DNA of 64,000 nucleotides from contig CAYGID010000004.1 in the NCBI GenBank assembly GCA_964349835.1, positions 1-64,000 of the forward strand, in the 5' to 3' direction. The first letter of the stretch is position 1; every line of letters begins with the position of its first letter. The stretch comes from JAQVSH01 sp964349835. Lineage in GTDB: Bacteria; Bacteroidota; Bacteroidia; Bacteroidales; UBA4181. Below the pieces are notes generated by a model, which was not told where the DNA came from, ran no database searches, and saw only the letters and a program-made list of their open reading frames with translations. Positions 7,354-16,458 of this stretch are shown here, piece by piece. The position numbers and the translations under genes were made by a program.

Positions 7354-8349
7354 ATGAATGAAGCTGTGAATATTAAGGAATTGAATGACAAAATTCAATT
7401 AGAGAGTGCTTTCGTCGATTTGATCTCTATCGAGATGAAGAAGGTGATTGTGGGCCAGAAGCATTTGGTTGAGAGCCTGCTCATCGGTTTGCTTTCGGAC
7501 GGACATGTTCTGCTGGAGGGGGTTCCAGGCCTCGCAAAAACATTGGCCATCAAAACGTTGGCCGATACCATTAAAGCCCGTTTCAGCAGGATTCAGTTTA
7601 CGCCCGATCTCTTGCCTGCCGACCTTGTAGGCACCATGATCTATAGCCAGAAAAACGAAGAGTTTCAGGTAAAAAAGGGACCGGTGTTTGCCAACTTCAT
7701 TTTGGCTGACGAAATTAACCGCTCCCCGGCCAAGGTACAGAGTGCTCTTTTGGAGGCCATGCAGGAGAAGCAGGTTACTATCGGGAACAACACCTATCCG
7801 CTCGAAAGCCCTTTCCTGGTGCTTGCAACACAAAACCCCATTGAGCAGGAGGGAACCTATCCTCTTCCCGAGGCGCAGGTGGACCGATTCATGCTGAAGG
7901 TGGTCATCACCTATCCCCAAAAAGAGGAAGAACGGCTCATTCTCCGACAAAATCTGGGAAGTGTATTTCCCGTTCCGAATGCTATTCTATCGCCGGCCGA
8001 CATCTTAAAGGCCCGTGAGGTGGTCAAGCAGGTATATATGGACGAGAAGATTGAGAAGTATATTCTGGATTTGGTATTTGCCACCCGTTTCCCTGCCGAT
8101 TATAAACTCGAAAAATTTGTTCCTATGATTGGGTATGGTGCTTCGCCCAGGGCAAGTATCAGTTTGGCAAAAGCGAGCAAGGCCTACGCATTTATCAGGC
8201 GTCGCGGGTATGTGATACCCGAAGATGTAAGAGCTGTTTGTTTCGATGTTCTTCGCCATAGGATTGGCCTCACCTACGAAGCCGAGGCCGAAGGCATAAC
8301 AACGGAACAGGTCATCACAGAAATTGTAAATGCGGTAGAGGTGCCATAG
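7354..8349 (+). CDS. MoxR-family AAA+ ATPase
   Basis: A 331-residue MoxR ATPase. Walker A is GVPGLAKT (family variant with A for G), Walker B is FILADEINRSPAKVQSALLEAMQE, then the sensor stretch LATQNPIEQEGTYPLPEAQVDRF. MoxR proteins act as chaperones that use ATP to mature VWA-domain partners, which here are encoded just downstream. The start is the ATG at 7354; the TTG at 7345 is possible but lacks support. It is the first gene of a tight plus-strand operon that runs to batE (15680), with a 19-bp gap to the DUF58 gene. Confidence 0.93.
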   Translation: MNEAVNIKELNDKIQLESAFVDLISIEMKKVIVGQKHLVESLLIGLLSDGHVLLEGVPGLAKTLAIKTLADTIKARFSRIQFTPDLLPADLVGTMIYSQKNEEFQVKKGPVFANFILADEINRSPAKVQSALLEAMQEKQVTIGNNTYPLESPFLVLATQNPIEQEGTYPLPEAQVDRFMLKVVITYPQKEEERLILRQNLGSVFPVPNAILSPADILKAREVVKQVYMDEKIEKYILDLVFATRFPADYKLEKFVPMIGYGASPRASISLAKASKAYAFIRRRGYVIPEDVRAVCFDVLRHRIGLTYEAEAEGITTEQVITEIVNAVEVP

Positions 8350-8368
8350 CAGAAACCCCCAAATATCT

Positions 8369-9238
8369 ATGGATTCTAATGAGTTGATATCGAAAGTTCG
8401 CAAGATTGAGATCAAAACCCGCGGGCTCACCAACCAGATCTTTGCCGGGGAGTATCACTCGGCCTACAAGGGTCGTGGTATGGCATTCAGCGAGGTTAGG
8501 GCTTATCAGTATGGCGATGATATCAGGAGTATCGACTGGAATGTGACTGCACGCTTCCTCACCCCCTACGTCAAGGTGTTCGAAGAGGAGAGGGAGTTAA
8601 CAGTAATGCTGCTGATCGATGTAAGCGGATCCGGACTTACCGGTTCTCGACTTCGGCTAAAAAGAACCCTGATGGCCGAGATTGCTGCGGTTCTCTCTTT
8701 TTCGGCGATTCAGAACAATGATAAGGTGGGAGTCATCTTTTTCAGCGACCAGATTGAAAAGTTTATCCCGCCAAAAAAGGGGCGCCAGCACATTTTGCGT
8801 GTAATTAGCGAGGTGATTCACATTGAACCGGCACACAGCAAAACCGATCTTTCGGTTGCTTTGCAGTACCTTACAAATGCTATTAAAAAGAGGAGTACCG
8901 CTTTTATCCTCTCCGATTTTCTGTCGCCCTCTTTCGAACAGGCACTTCGAATTGCCGGACGGAAACACGACATCGCAGCCCTGAGAGTCTTTGATGCACG
9001 GGAGTCGGAACTCCCATCCGTAGGCCTTATGAAGGTTCGCGATGCCGAAACGGATGCAACACGTTGGGTCGACACATCGAGCGCACAGGTGCGACGGGCA
9101 TATGCCTCTTGGTGGCATCGGCGGCAGCACGAACTGAACGATCTATTTACCCGCTGTGGTACAGATTACTGTATGCTCCGAACCGACCAGGATTATGTAA
9201 AAACATTGCTTTCTCTCTTTAAACAGCGCTCCCTATGA
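8369..9238 (+). CDS. DUF58 domain protein of the Bat operon
   Basis: A 289-residue protein with the DUF58 signature (YQYGDDIRSIDWNVTARF) followed by a VWA-like fold (VMLLIDVSGSGL, a MIDAS-type DxSxS). It is cytoplasmic with no signal peptide. DUF58 proteins are consistently encoded next to MoxR ATPases and are thought to be their direct partners. The gene overlaps the next one by 4 bp (ATGA), so the two are probably translationally coupled. The exact biochemical role is not known for the family. Confidence 0.9.
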   Translation: MDSNELISKVRKIEIKTRGLTNQIFAGEYHSAYKGRGMAFSEVRAYQYGDDIRSIDWNVTARFLTPYVKVFEEERELTVMLLIDVSGSGLTGSRLRLKRTLMAEIAAVLSFSAIQNNDKVGVIFFSDQIEKFIPPKKGRQHILRVISEVIHIEPAHSKTDLSVALQYLTNAIKKRSTAFILSDFLSPSFEQALRIAGRKHDIAALRVFDARESELPSVGLMKVRDAETDATRWVDTSSAQVRRAYASWWHRRQHELNDLFTRCGTDYCMLRTDQDYVKTLLSLFKQRSL

Positions 9239-10242
9239 TGTTGCCTATCCGGTTACTCGTGGTTTTGGGGTCTCTTTGCATCTCTGCAACCGGAATGTGG
9301 GCCCAGCCATCCGGCGCCCAACGTACGGCGGCTCCTCAGGTTTCTGTGGTCTCTTCGCTCGAGGCCGACAGCGTGCTGATTGGCGATTCGTTTATTCTAA
9401 ATCTCGAGGCACAGAATCCTGAGGGTGTGCATCTTATACTTCCAACCTTCGCCGACACACTGCATCCTGACATTGAAATTCTCAAAACTTTTCGGCCCGA
9501 TTCTTTGCGGCTTGCCAACGGGGGGCTCAGGGTTAAGGCTCAGTACGCCCTTATTGGCCTCGACAGTGGTATATTCACGCTTTCGCCCCGTACATTTATA
9601 AGAAACGGCTCGGGCAGCAACGACACGCTATTCGCAAATCCTGTCAGGATTACGGTTATGCTGGCGCCTGCCGATTCTACCCAAAACATCCGCGATATAA
9701 AACCCATTTACTCGCTTCCCCTAACCTTTGGAGAGGTATGGCCCTGGATAGCCGGCATTGTGCTTCTGGCCGCCCTGTTATGGCTTCTGATACGGGTAAT
9801 AAAGAGGATGAGGCGGCGTGAACCCCTGTTCGGGAAAGCTCAGCCCATCTTGCCTCCCCATCTGGAGGCTCTGCGGAAACTTGATATGCTTCGCCACGAA
9901 AAACTGTGGCAGGAGGGAGATACCAAAGAGTATTACACCCGTCTTACCGATATCCTCAGAGAGTATCTCGACAACCGCTTTGGGCTCTCTGCAAGAGAAC
10001 AGGTTACAAGCGAGATGCTTATATCGCTGCGGGCAACCGGATTCGAAAACAATCGGCTGATTGAACGGCTGCAATACATCTTTTCGATTGCCGATATGGC
10101 CAAATTTGCCAAGGCTCTGCCTTTGGCCGATGAGAATGAAACTGCCCTGTTGAATGCCTACTTCTTTGTGAACAACACACAACCCCAAAGAGAGGGGGTA
10201 TCGGGCGAGCCAATCGGCTCAGAAACAACTAAAACGGAATAA
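9235..10242 (+). CDS. Bat-operon membrane protein (BatD-like N-terminal region, uncharacterised)
   Basis: A 335-residue protein with an N-terminal signal peptide (IRLLVVLGSLCISATGMWAQ), a beta-rich exported region of about 130 residues, one transmembrane helix near residues 165-187 (WPWIAGIVLLAALLWLLI) and a cytoplasmic C-terminal region of helices. Homologues sit at this place, between the DUF58 gene and batA, in Bacteroides Bat operons. The C-terminal part resembles the helical tail of BatD (ReYLdnRFgl... pattern). No enzymatic motif is seen. It presumably belongs to the inner-membrane Bat complex. Confidence 0.75.
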   Translation: MMLPIRLLVVLGSLCISATGMWAQPSGAQRTAAPQVSVVSSLEADSVLIGDSFILNLEAQNPEGVHLILPTFADTLHPDIEILKTFRPDSLRLANGGLRVKAQYALIGLDSGIFTLSPRTFIRNGSGSNDTLFANPVRITVMLAPADSTQNIRDIKPIYSLPLTFGEVWPWIAGIVLLAALLWLLIRVIKRMRRREPLFGKAQPILPPHLEALRKLDMLRHEKLWQEGDTKEYYTRLTDILREYLDNRFGLSAREQVTSEMLISLRATGFENNRLIERLQYIFSIADMAKFAKALPLADENETALLNAYFFVNNTQPQREGVSGEPIGSETTKTE

Positions 10243-10243
10243 T

Positions 10244-11236
10244 ATGGATCAGTTGGTCTTTGCATATCCTTCATGGTTCTGGCTGTTCATAGGGTGGCTC
10301 CTGCTGATTATTTGGTATCTGTACCGTCATCGCTTCCTGACCCCCTACGTTCGGGTATCTTCGCTCGAAAGTTTTCAGGCTGCAGGCACCACCTTTCGGA
10401 CCCGGATGCGCCATATCTTGTTTGTTTTGCGAATGCTGGCACTGGCAGCGGGCATCCTCCTGCTGGCACGACCGCAGAAGGCCAATCAGTGGCAAAGTGT
10501 GGATACAGAAGGTATTGATATCATGATGGCACTCGACATTTCGGGCAGCATGCTGGCGCGCGACTTTCAGCCCGACCGGTTGGAGGCCGCAAAAGAGGTT
10601 GCATCGCAGTTCATTTCCGGTCGGGAGAACGACAGGATAGGTATGGTAGTTTTTAGCGGAGAGAGCTTTACGCAATGTCCTTTAACCTCCGACCACGCAG
10701 TGCTCATCAATCTCATGCAGGGAATCAAAAGTGGCATCATTGCCGATGGCACAGCCATCGGGCTGGGATTGGCAACCGCAGTCGACAGAATGCGCGAAAG
10801 CAGCGCAAAAAGCAAGGTGGTGATTCTGCTTACCGACGGGGTGAACAATTCCGGATCGATTGATCCAATTACCGCTGCCGAAATTGCCAAAACCTTTCAA
10901 ATCAGAGTCTACACCATTGGAGTAGGAACGGTCGGTATGGCGCCCTATCCGGTGCAAACCCCTTTCGGGATTCAACTCCAACCGATGGAGGTACAGATCG
11001 ACGAAGCGGTGCTGCAAAAAATTGCCTCGTTAACCGGAGGCAACTATTTCAGGGCTACCGATAATAAGAAGTTGCAAGAGATATACCAAGAAATTGATAA
11101 AATGGAACGATCCATTGTCAGTGTGAGGGAGCATAAGAAAAAAGAAGAACTCTACTTCCCCTTTGCCATGGCGTTGGTGATTCTTTTGATGTGTGAGATA
11201 GGTTTCCGCTACACCTGGTTGCGGACGATTCCTTAA
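10244..11236 (+). CDS. batA: BatA, VWA-domain membrane protein
   Basis: A 330-residue protein with an N-terminal transmembrane helix (FWLFIGWLLLIIWYLY), a second helix at about 53-73, a VWA domain with an intact MIDAS motif (MMALDISGSM) and later T/D ligands (LTDGVNNSG), and a C-terminal helix (PFAMALVILLMCEIGF). This is the N-terminal and C-terminal anchored BatA layout. Bat proteins were first linked to aerotolerance in Bacteroides fragilis; the molecular role is still unclear. It starts 1 bp after the previous stop, so expression is likely coupled. Confidence 0.92.
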   Translation: MDQLVFAYPSWFWLFIGWLLLIIWYLYRHRFLTPYVRVSSLESFQAAGTTFRTRMRHILFVLRMLALAAGILLLARPQKANQWQSVDTEGIDIMMALDISGSMLARDFQPDRLEAAKEVASQFISGRENDRIGMVVFSGESFTQCPLTSDHAVLINLMQGIKSGIIADGTAIGLGLATAVDRMRESSAKSKVVILLTDGVNNSGSIDPITAAEIAKTFQIRVYTIGVGTVGMAPYPVQTPFGIQLQPMEVQIDEAVLQKIASLTGGNYFRATDNKKLQEIYQEIDKMERSIVSVREHKKKEELYFPFAMALVILLMCEIGFRYTWLRTIP

Positions 11237-11254
11237 GGAGAAAAAACGAGAACT

Positions 11255-13021
11255 ATGTTTCGGTTTGAACATATAGACTATTTGTGGGCATTGGCATTTC
11301 TGCCGTTTTTCATTCTCTTCTTTGTATTGATGATGCGGATGCGCCGTGCCCGCATGTTGCGTTATGCCGACTCTGAATTGATGTCGATTTTGGCGCCGGA
11401 GGTCTCATCAGGCAGAATTGTGCTGAAATTTGTTTTGATCTCGCTGGCCTTTGTATGTATGATTTTTGCGTTGGCGGGCCCCATGGTCGGTTCAAGGTTG
11501 CAGGAGGTGAAGCGAAAAGGGGTAGAGATCATGGTACTTCTCGACGTTTCGAACAGTATGATGGCGCAAGATATTCAACCCAACCGGCTGGAACGCTCCC
11601 GACAAGCACTTTCAAAAATGACCGAACAGTTAATCGACGACAAGTTGGGACTTATTGTCTTTGCCGGAGAGGCCTATATTCAGCTTCCCATCACTACCGA
11701 TTACGTTTCGGCGCGCATGTTCCTCTCCTCGCTCCGTCCCGATTGGGTACCCGTTCAGGGCACTGCCATCGGAGCTGCCATCCGACTGGCCATCCGCTCC
11801 TTCTCGCCCGAAACAGAAACCGGAAAAGCAGTCATCATCCTCACCGATGGCGAAAATCATGAGGATGACGCTGTGGCTGCGGCAACCGATGCGGCAGCAG
11901 CCGGTATCACGGTTCATGTCATCGGGGTTGGTCTTCCCGAGGGAGCACCCATTCCTCTGCCGGCAACAGAAGGTAATAGTTCCGGATCGAACGATTATAT
12001 GCGCGACCGAGAGGGGAATGTTGTAATCAGTAAACTGAATGAGGAACTTTTGAGGAATATTGCCACAGCCGGAAAGGGGATTTTTGTACGGTCGAACCAA
12101 GCCCAGGTGGGGTTAAATACCCTCTTTTCCGAAATCGAAAAGATGACTGAGGGCGAATTTCATTCGTTGGTCTATGCCGACTATGAACCGATGTACCGAT
12201 GGCCGGCCGGCATTGCTCTTTTTCTGCTCTTGATAGAGCTATTTCTCTCTTCGAGGAGAAGGGGCGAAGTAAAACGGGGCATGTGGAGGAAATTCTGGCC
12301 GATTACACTGCTACTGTTCCTGTTTTCGATCTCTTTAGAGGCACAAACCGCAAAACAGCAACTACGCGAAGGGAATCGTTTGTACGAAAAGGGTAAATTT
12401 GCCGAAGCAGAGGTTTCCTATAGAAAGGGGCTCGAAAAGGAGAGCCTCTCCTTCGAAGGGGCTTACAATCTGGGAAATGCTCTATACAAACAGGAGCGTT
12501 TTAAAGAAGCACAAAATCAATTTGAAACCTTGGCCGAGGGTGAACAGGATGCCGCCAAAAGAGCTCGCCTGCACTACAATCTGGGGAATTCGCTGGTAAA
12601 AAACGACAAGTTAAAAGAGAGTGCCGAAGCCTTTCGAAAAGCGCTGCGAGATGCGCCCGGAGACAAAGATGCCCAACACAATCTTTCGGAGGTTTTACGA
12701 CGGCTAAAAGCGCAACAAGAACAACAGCAACAACAACAACAAAACCCCGACGGGAATCAAGAAAAACAGAACGAACAACAGAAGCAAGATCAACAACAAG
12801 ATCAAAGTCAACAGAATCAGGAACAACAGAATCAAAATCAGGACCAACAGAAAGAACCTGAAAATCAGCAACAAAACACCAACAATAACTCGCAACAAAT
12901 TGCCCCCGAAGACGCTCGTCGCCTCTTGGAGGCTCTCCGGCAAGACGAAAAGCAGACACTCGACAAACTGCAAAGACAGAATCGTACAGGTCAAAAGGTT
13001 CAGATTGAGAAAAACTGGTAG
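11255..13021 (+). CDS. BatB-BatC fusion: VWA domain plus TPR and Q/N-rich tail
   Basis: A 588-residue protein, where Bacteroides has separate BatB (~340 aa) and BatC (~240 aa). Residues 1-330 are BatB: N-terminal helices, VWA domain with MIDAS VLLDVSNSM, and a C-terminal helix (AGIALFLLLIELFLSS). From about residue 342 (MWRKFWPITLLLFLFSISLEAQ) there is a second hydrophobic segment resembling a BatC signal peptide. Then come TPR repeats (GNRLYEKGKFAEAEVSYRKGL, AYNLGNALYKQERFKEAQNQF, HYNLGNSLVKNDKLKESAEAF, to ~480), a Q/N-rich stretch (~487-548) and a charged tail. No stop separates the halves. TPRs would place the C-terminal half in the periplasm as a protein-binding module. Confidence 0.9.
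   Translation: MFRFEHIDYLWALAFLPFFILFFVLMMRMRRARMLRYADSELMSILAPEVSSGRIVLKFVLISLAFVCMIFALAGPMVGSRLQEVKRKGVEIMVLLDVSNSMMAQDIQPNRLERSRQALSKMTEQLIDDKLGLIVFAGEAYIQLPITTDYVSARMFLSSLRPDWVPVQGTAIGAAIRLAIRSFSPETETGKAVIILTDGENHEDDAVAAATDAAAAGITVHVIGVGLPEGAPIPLPATEGNSSGSNDYMRDREGNVVISKLNEELLRNIATAGKGIFVRSNQAQVGLNTLFSEIEKMTEGEFHSLVYADYEPMYRWPAGIALFLLLIELFLSSRRRGEVKRGMWRKFWPITLLLFLFSISLEAQTAKQQLREGNRLYEKGKFAEAEVSYRKGLEKESLSFEGAYNLGNALYKQERFKEAQNQFETLAEGEQDAAKRARLHYNLGNSLVKNDKLKESAEAFRKALRDAPGDKDAQHNLSEVLRRLKAQQEQQQQQQQNPDGNQEKQNEQQKQDQQQDQSQQNQEQQNQNQDQQKEPENQQQNTNNNSQQIAPEDARRLLEALRQDEKQTLDKLQRQNRTGQKVQIEKNW
12716..12900 (+). repeat. CAA/CAG-rich low-complexity coding repeat
   Basis: A run of CAA, CAG, AAT and GAA codons encoding the Q/N-rich linker of the BatB-BatC protein, including seven consecutive Gln codons at 12722-12742. 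Such codon repeats are prone to length change; the frame is intact here. Confidence 0.85.
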
Positions 13022-13026
13022 CAGAT

Positions 13027-14907
13027 ATGATAACGAACAGAACGTATAGCAAACCCTTCCGGTATTGGGCCATTCTGATCATCTGGCTTACGACCCTGGG
13101 CGCTCTCCGGGCAGCCGATCCTTCGGTTACCATGCGAGTACCCGGCGTTGTAGAGGTGGGAGAGAGGTTTGAGATTGAGATTGTGGTTAATGCCAGGCCT
13201 TCCAGTCTCACCCCTCCCTCCTTTGCGGATTTTCGGCTTCTGGGAGGGCCCTCCACTTCACAATCATCTTCATTCTCAATTGTTAACGGAAAAACATCAC
13301 AATCAATCGAGACCTCCTATAGTTATGTGGTAGCGGCTACTAAACCCGGAAAACTGACCCTTCAGCCGGCCCGGGCTGTTGTTGATGGGAAGGAGTATGT
13401 TTCGCCATCCTACACAATCGAAGTGGTGGCAGCCTCCGGAAACAGTGGGGGAGTAGCCTCCTCGAATCCTTCGGGCCAGGCTGGTCAGACGCAAAGCGGA
13501 GAGGGGTCGCCATCCTCGCAAAGCGGCAATACGCTCTACATCCGTTTGATTCCCGAAAAGAACACCCTTTACCAGGGAGAACCGTTAGCGGTAACCCTGA
13601 AAATATTCTCGCGCGAACAGTTGGTTTCGCTGGGAAATCTCACCTTCCCCGATTTGGCGGGTTTTTTCAGGCAGGATATCGAGATTCCTGCCCTCGACCG
13701 TCTGGAACGCGAAAATGTGAATGGCACCCTCTATAACACCGGCGTATTGGCCAGGTTCGTACTCTTTCCCCAAAAAAGCGGTGAGCTCGGAATAGGCTCT
13801 TTTGGTGTGGATTGTGGCATTCAGGAGGCGGGGCCCGCACCTACGGGAAGCCTTTTCGATGATTTTTTCGGATCTCAACGTACTATTCAGCGTACCCTAT
13901 CTAGCACTCCCGCACAAATAAAGGTATTGCCGCTTCCAACAGGGGCTCCCGACTCCTTCTCGGGAGCGGTGGGTAACTTCCAACTCTCGCTTAGTGCCGA
14001 TAAAGCGCAGTTAAAGGCAAATGAAGCCTTTTCGGTGACGGTTGAAATCAAAGGCGAAGGAAATGTCAGGCTTCTCGATGCACCTCCGATGCTTTTCCCT
14101 CCCGAGTTTGAAACCTACGATCCAAAGATTACCACTGAAATTGAGCCATCGGGCCTGCGCGGAACCAAACGATTTGAATATCTGATTATTCCCCGCCGCT
14201 CAGGATCCTTTTCGATTGCTCCTGCTACCTTCTCATTCTTTAATCCCCGCAACAAGCAGTATGCCTCGGTTACATCGTCAGCCCTGCAAATTGAGGTGGC
14301 CGAAGGACAGGAGGGCTCCTTATCGGTCGGAGCTGAGAGGCATTCGGGGCAAAACGTGCAAGAATTGGGCAAGGATATCCGGTTTATCAAAACGGGTCGT
14401 CCCGATTTTCACATAGCGGGCTCCTTTTTCTTTGGTTCCCTGCTCTTCTGGCTTTGGATTTTGATTCCGCTTGCCCTGTTTATTACCGGGGTTATTGTCA
14501 GAAGGAAGCGCATCATGAAATATGCCGATGCCGTGGTGATGAAACATCATAAAGCCAATAAGTTTGCATCGAAACGACTGAAGAGTGCTGCAGTGTTGAT
14601 GCAAAAGGGATTTCCGGAGCCCTTCTACGAAGAGGTTTCGCGGGCCATGTGGGGCTATCTCTCCGACAAATTGTCGATTCCTACCTCAGAACTATCTAGA
14701 GAAAAGGCTGTTACATCGCTGAGAAACCTGGGTGTCGACAATGGACTGATTGAGGAGGTGGTGCAATGGCTCGACGCCTGTGAATATGCCCGTTACGCGC
14801 CCGCAGCCACTCGCATGGAGATGCATGATCTCTATCGGGCAGCAGAGATGCTCATAGGAAAAATGCAAGTTGTGATTCGTGAACTCATGAAAGGAAAAAA
14901 GAGATGA
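13027..14907 (+). CDS. batD: BatD, aerotolerance-type exported protein
   Basis: A 626-residue protein with a signal peptide (YWAILIIWLTTLGALRAAD), several tandem beta-sandwich repeats (VVEVGERFEIEIVVNARPSS, LYQGEPLAVTLKIFSREQL, QLKANEAFSVTVEIKGEG), one transmembrane helix near 464-485 (FGSLLFWLWILIPLALFITG) and a cytoplasmic helical tail containing EVSRAMWGYLSDKLSIP and ARYAP. This is the standard BatD architecture. It follows the fusion gene by 5 bp and overlaps batE by 4 bp. It probably exposes adhesion-like domains to the periplasm while the tail contacts MoxR/DUF58 partners (inference). Confidence 0.9.
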   Translation: MITNRTYSKPFRYWAILIIWLTTLGALRAADPSVTMRVPGVVEVGERFEIEIVVNARPSSLTPPSFADFRLLGGPSTSQSSSFSIVNGKTSQSIETSYSYVVAATKPGKLTLQPARAVVDGKEYVSPSYTIEVVAASGNSGGVASSNPSGQAGQTQSGEGSPSSQSGNTLYIRLIPEKNTLYQGEPLAVTLKIFSREQLVSLGNLTFPDLAGFFRQDIEIPALDRLERENVNGTLYNTGVLARFVLFPQKSGELGIGSFGVDCGIQEAGPAPTGSLFDDFFGSQRTIQRTLSSTPAQIKVLPLPTGAPDSFSGAVGNFQLSLSADKAQLKANEAFSVTVEIKGEGNVRLLDAPPMLFPPEFETYDPKITTEIEPSGLRGTKRFEYLIIPRRSGSFSIAPATFSFFNPRNKQYASVTSSALQIEVAEGQEGSLSVGAERHSGQNVQELGKDIRFIKTGRPDFHIAGSFFFGSLLFWLWILIPLALFITGVIVRRKRIMKYADAVVMKHHKANKFASKRLKSAAVLMQKGFPEPFYEEVSRAMWGYLSDKLSIPTSELSREKAVTSLRNLGVDNGLIEEVVQWLDACEYARYAPAATRMEMHDLYRAAEMLIGKMQVVIRELMKGKKR

Positions 14908-15680
14908 ACCGTTTCCTATTGATTATAACACTCCTCTTTTCGCTCGTTTGGGCTGTTGCCAACACAGGCGCCTCGCCCGAAGAGGATCCGGCGTTTACCT
15001 TCTCGGTGGCCAATGAGTCGTACCGTAATGGTGATTTTGTAAAAGCAGCCGGCGAATATCAACGCATTATCGACTCCGGCCAGGCGTCGGCCGAATTGTA
15101 CTTCAACATGGGCAATGCCTGCCATAAATTGAACCGAAAAGCAGAGGCTATTCTCTACTACGAAAAGGCTCTGCGACTCCGTCCCGGCGACGAAGACACG
15201 CAATACAATCTCGAATGGGTCTCTTCGCAGATAAAAAGCAGAACCGAGTTGATTCCCGAACTCTTTTTTGTAAGATGGGCGCGGTGGTTTCGCGACCTTA
15301 TGTCAGAGAAGAGTTGGGGTGTATTGGTTATTGCCAGCTTGATATTTCTTTTTGCTTCTCTCTGGAGTTACCTCTTCTCCATAAACCGATCCCTGAAAAG
15401 GGTCTCCCTTTACCTGGCTTTGCTGTTTACCCTTTCGCTGAGCCTTTCTGCAACGGCCGGATCGTCTAGACGCGCTTGGATAGAGAATGCAACAGAAGCG
15501 GTTGTCAAGGCCGAAAAGCTCACCGTTTTCAGTGCCCCCGACCAAAACAGCACACAGCTGTTCCTTATTTACGAGGGAAGCCGGGTTAAGGTAGTGGATA
15601 AAGTGGGTGATTGGCGCGAAATCCGGTTACGCGACGGCAATAAAGGCTGGGTAAAAATGTCGGATATTTTGATCATATGA
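14904..15680 (+). CDS. batE: BatE, TPR and SH3-like membrane protein
   Basis: A 258-residue protein: signal peptide (FLLIITLLFSLVWAVANTGA), two TPR units (ESYRNGDFVKAAGEYQRII, AELYFNMGNACHKLNRKAEAI), two transmembrane helices (WGVLVIASLIFLFASLWSYLF and LYLALLFTLSLSLSATAG) and a C-terminal bacterial SH3-like domain (SRVKVVDKVGDWREIRLRDGNKGWVKMSDI). This is the BatE layout. The start overlaps batD by 4 bp. It is the last Bat gene, and the MBL gene follows after 7 bp on the same strand. Confidence 0.9.
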   Translation: MNRFLLIITLLFSLVWAVANTGASPEEDPAFTFSVANESYRNGDFVKAAGEYQRIIDSGQASAELYFNMGNACHKLNRKAEAILYYEKALRLRPGDEDTQYNLEWVSSQIKSRTELIPELFFVRWARWFRDLMSEKSWGVLVIASLIFLFASLWSYLFSINRSLKRVSLYLALLFTLSLSLSATAGSSRRAWIENATEAVVKAEKLTVFSAPDQNSTQLFLIYEGSRVKVVDKVGDWREIRLRDGNKGWVKMSDILII

Positions 15681-15687
15681 TTCTATT

Positions 15688-16458
15688 TTGGATACAGAAC
15701 TGACATTTCTCGGCACCGGCACCTCTCAGGGGGTTCCCGTGATTGCCTGTCGGTGCGAGGTTTGCTCCTCGAACGATGAACACGATAAAAGATTGCGTGC
15801 CTCCGTATGGATTAAATCGAAGGGCGTATCGGTTGTGATTGATGCCGGCCCCGACTTCCGATATCAGATGCTGCGAGCCGGCATCTCCACCCTGGATGCA
15901 ATTCTTGTTACCCATGCCCATCGCGACCATATGGGCGGCTTGGACGACATCAGAGCCTATAACTACGTACATGGAAGACCCATGGATATCTACGCTGAAC
16001 CCTTTGTGCAAGAGGCCCTTCGAACAGATTACTCTTATGTGTTTAAAGAAAACAGGTATCCCGGTATTCCCGAAATGATTCTGCATGATATATCTCCAAA
16101 CCAACCCTTTGTTGTGGGTCCGCTGCTTTTTCAACCCATTCGTGTAATGCATCTGCATCTGCCCGTACTAGGGTTCCGACTGGACGGTCTGGCTTATATT
16201 ACCGATGCCAGCGCCATAGATGAAGAGGAGATGAAGAAACTGAACGGTTTGGATGTATTGGTCATTAATGCGCTGCGAAAAGAGGAGCATATTTCTCACT
16301 TCACATTGGCCCAAAGTCTGGATGTCATTAAGCGGGTTATGCCTAAACGAGCTTATCTCACCCATTTAAGTCACCAGATGGGAAAACACTCTACATTGCA
16401 AAATGAGCTGCCACAAGGGGTATTTGCAGCCTACGACGGATTGACCATCTCCCTATAG
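15688..16458 (+). CDS. PhnP-like metallo-beta-lactamase-fold hydrolase, TTG start
   Basis: A 256-residue MBL-fold protein beginning LTFLGTGTSQGVPVIAC, with CRCEVC, the metal-binding THAHRDHMGGLDD and a second-metal DASAID region. It matches the PhnP/YycJ-type phosphodiesterase family common in Bacteroidota; the substrate is unknown. The only plausible start is the TTG at 15688: no in-frame ATG lies upstream before the batE stop, and the first conserved strand starts four codons later. It probably shares the Bat operon transcript. Its 3' end overlaps the convergent tcdA by 6 bp. Confidence 0.85.
   Translation: MDTELTFLGTGTSQGVPVIACRCEVCSSNDEHDKRLRASVWIKSKGVSVVIDAGPDFRYQMLRAGISTLDAILVTHAHRDHMGGLDDIRAYNYVHGRPMDIYAEPFVQEALRTDYSYVFKENRYPGIPEMILHDISPNQPFVVGPLLFQPIRVMHLHLPVLGFRLDGLAYITDASAIDEEEMKKLNGLDVLVINALRKEEHISHFTLAQSLDVIKRVMPKRAYLTHLSHQMGKHSTLQNELPQGVFAAYDGLTISL

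Noticed and set aside
12716..12900. possible CRISPR or satellite repeat
   Set aside because: The repeats are in-frame CAA/CAG codons without regular spacers.
12501..13256. 251-codon minus-strand ORF over the BatC part
   Set aside because: Its composition reflects the complement of Gln/Asn codons (Leu/Val-rich), a byproduct of the repeat.
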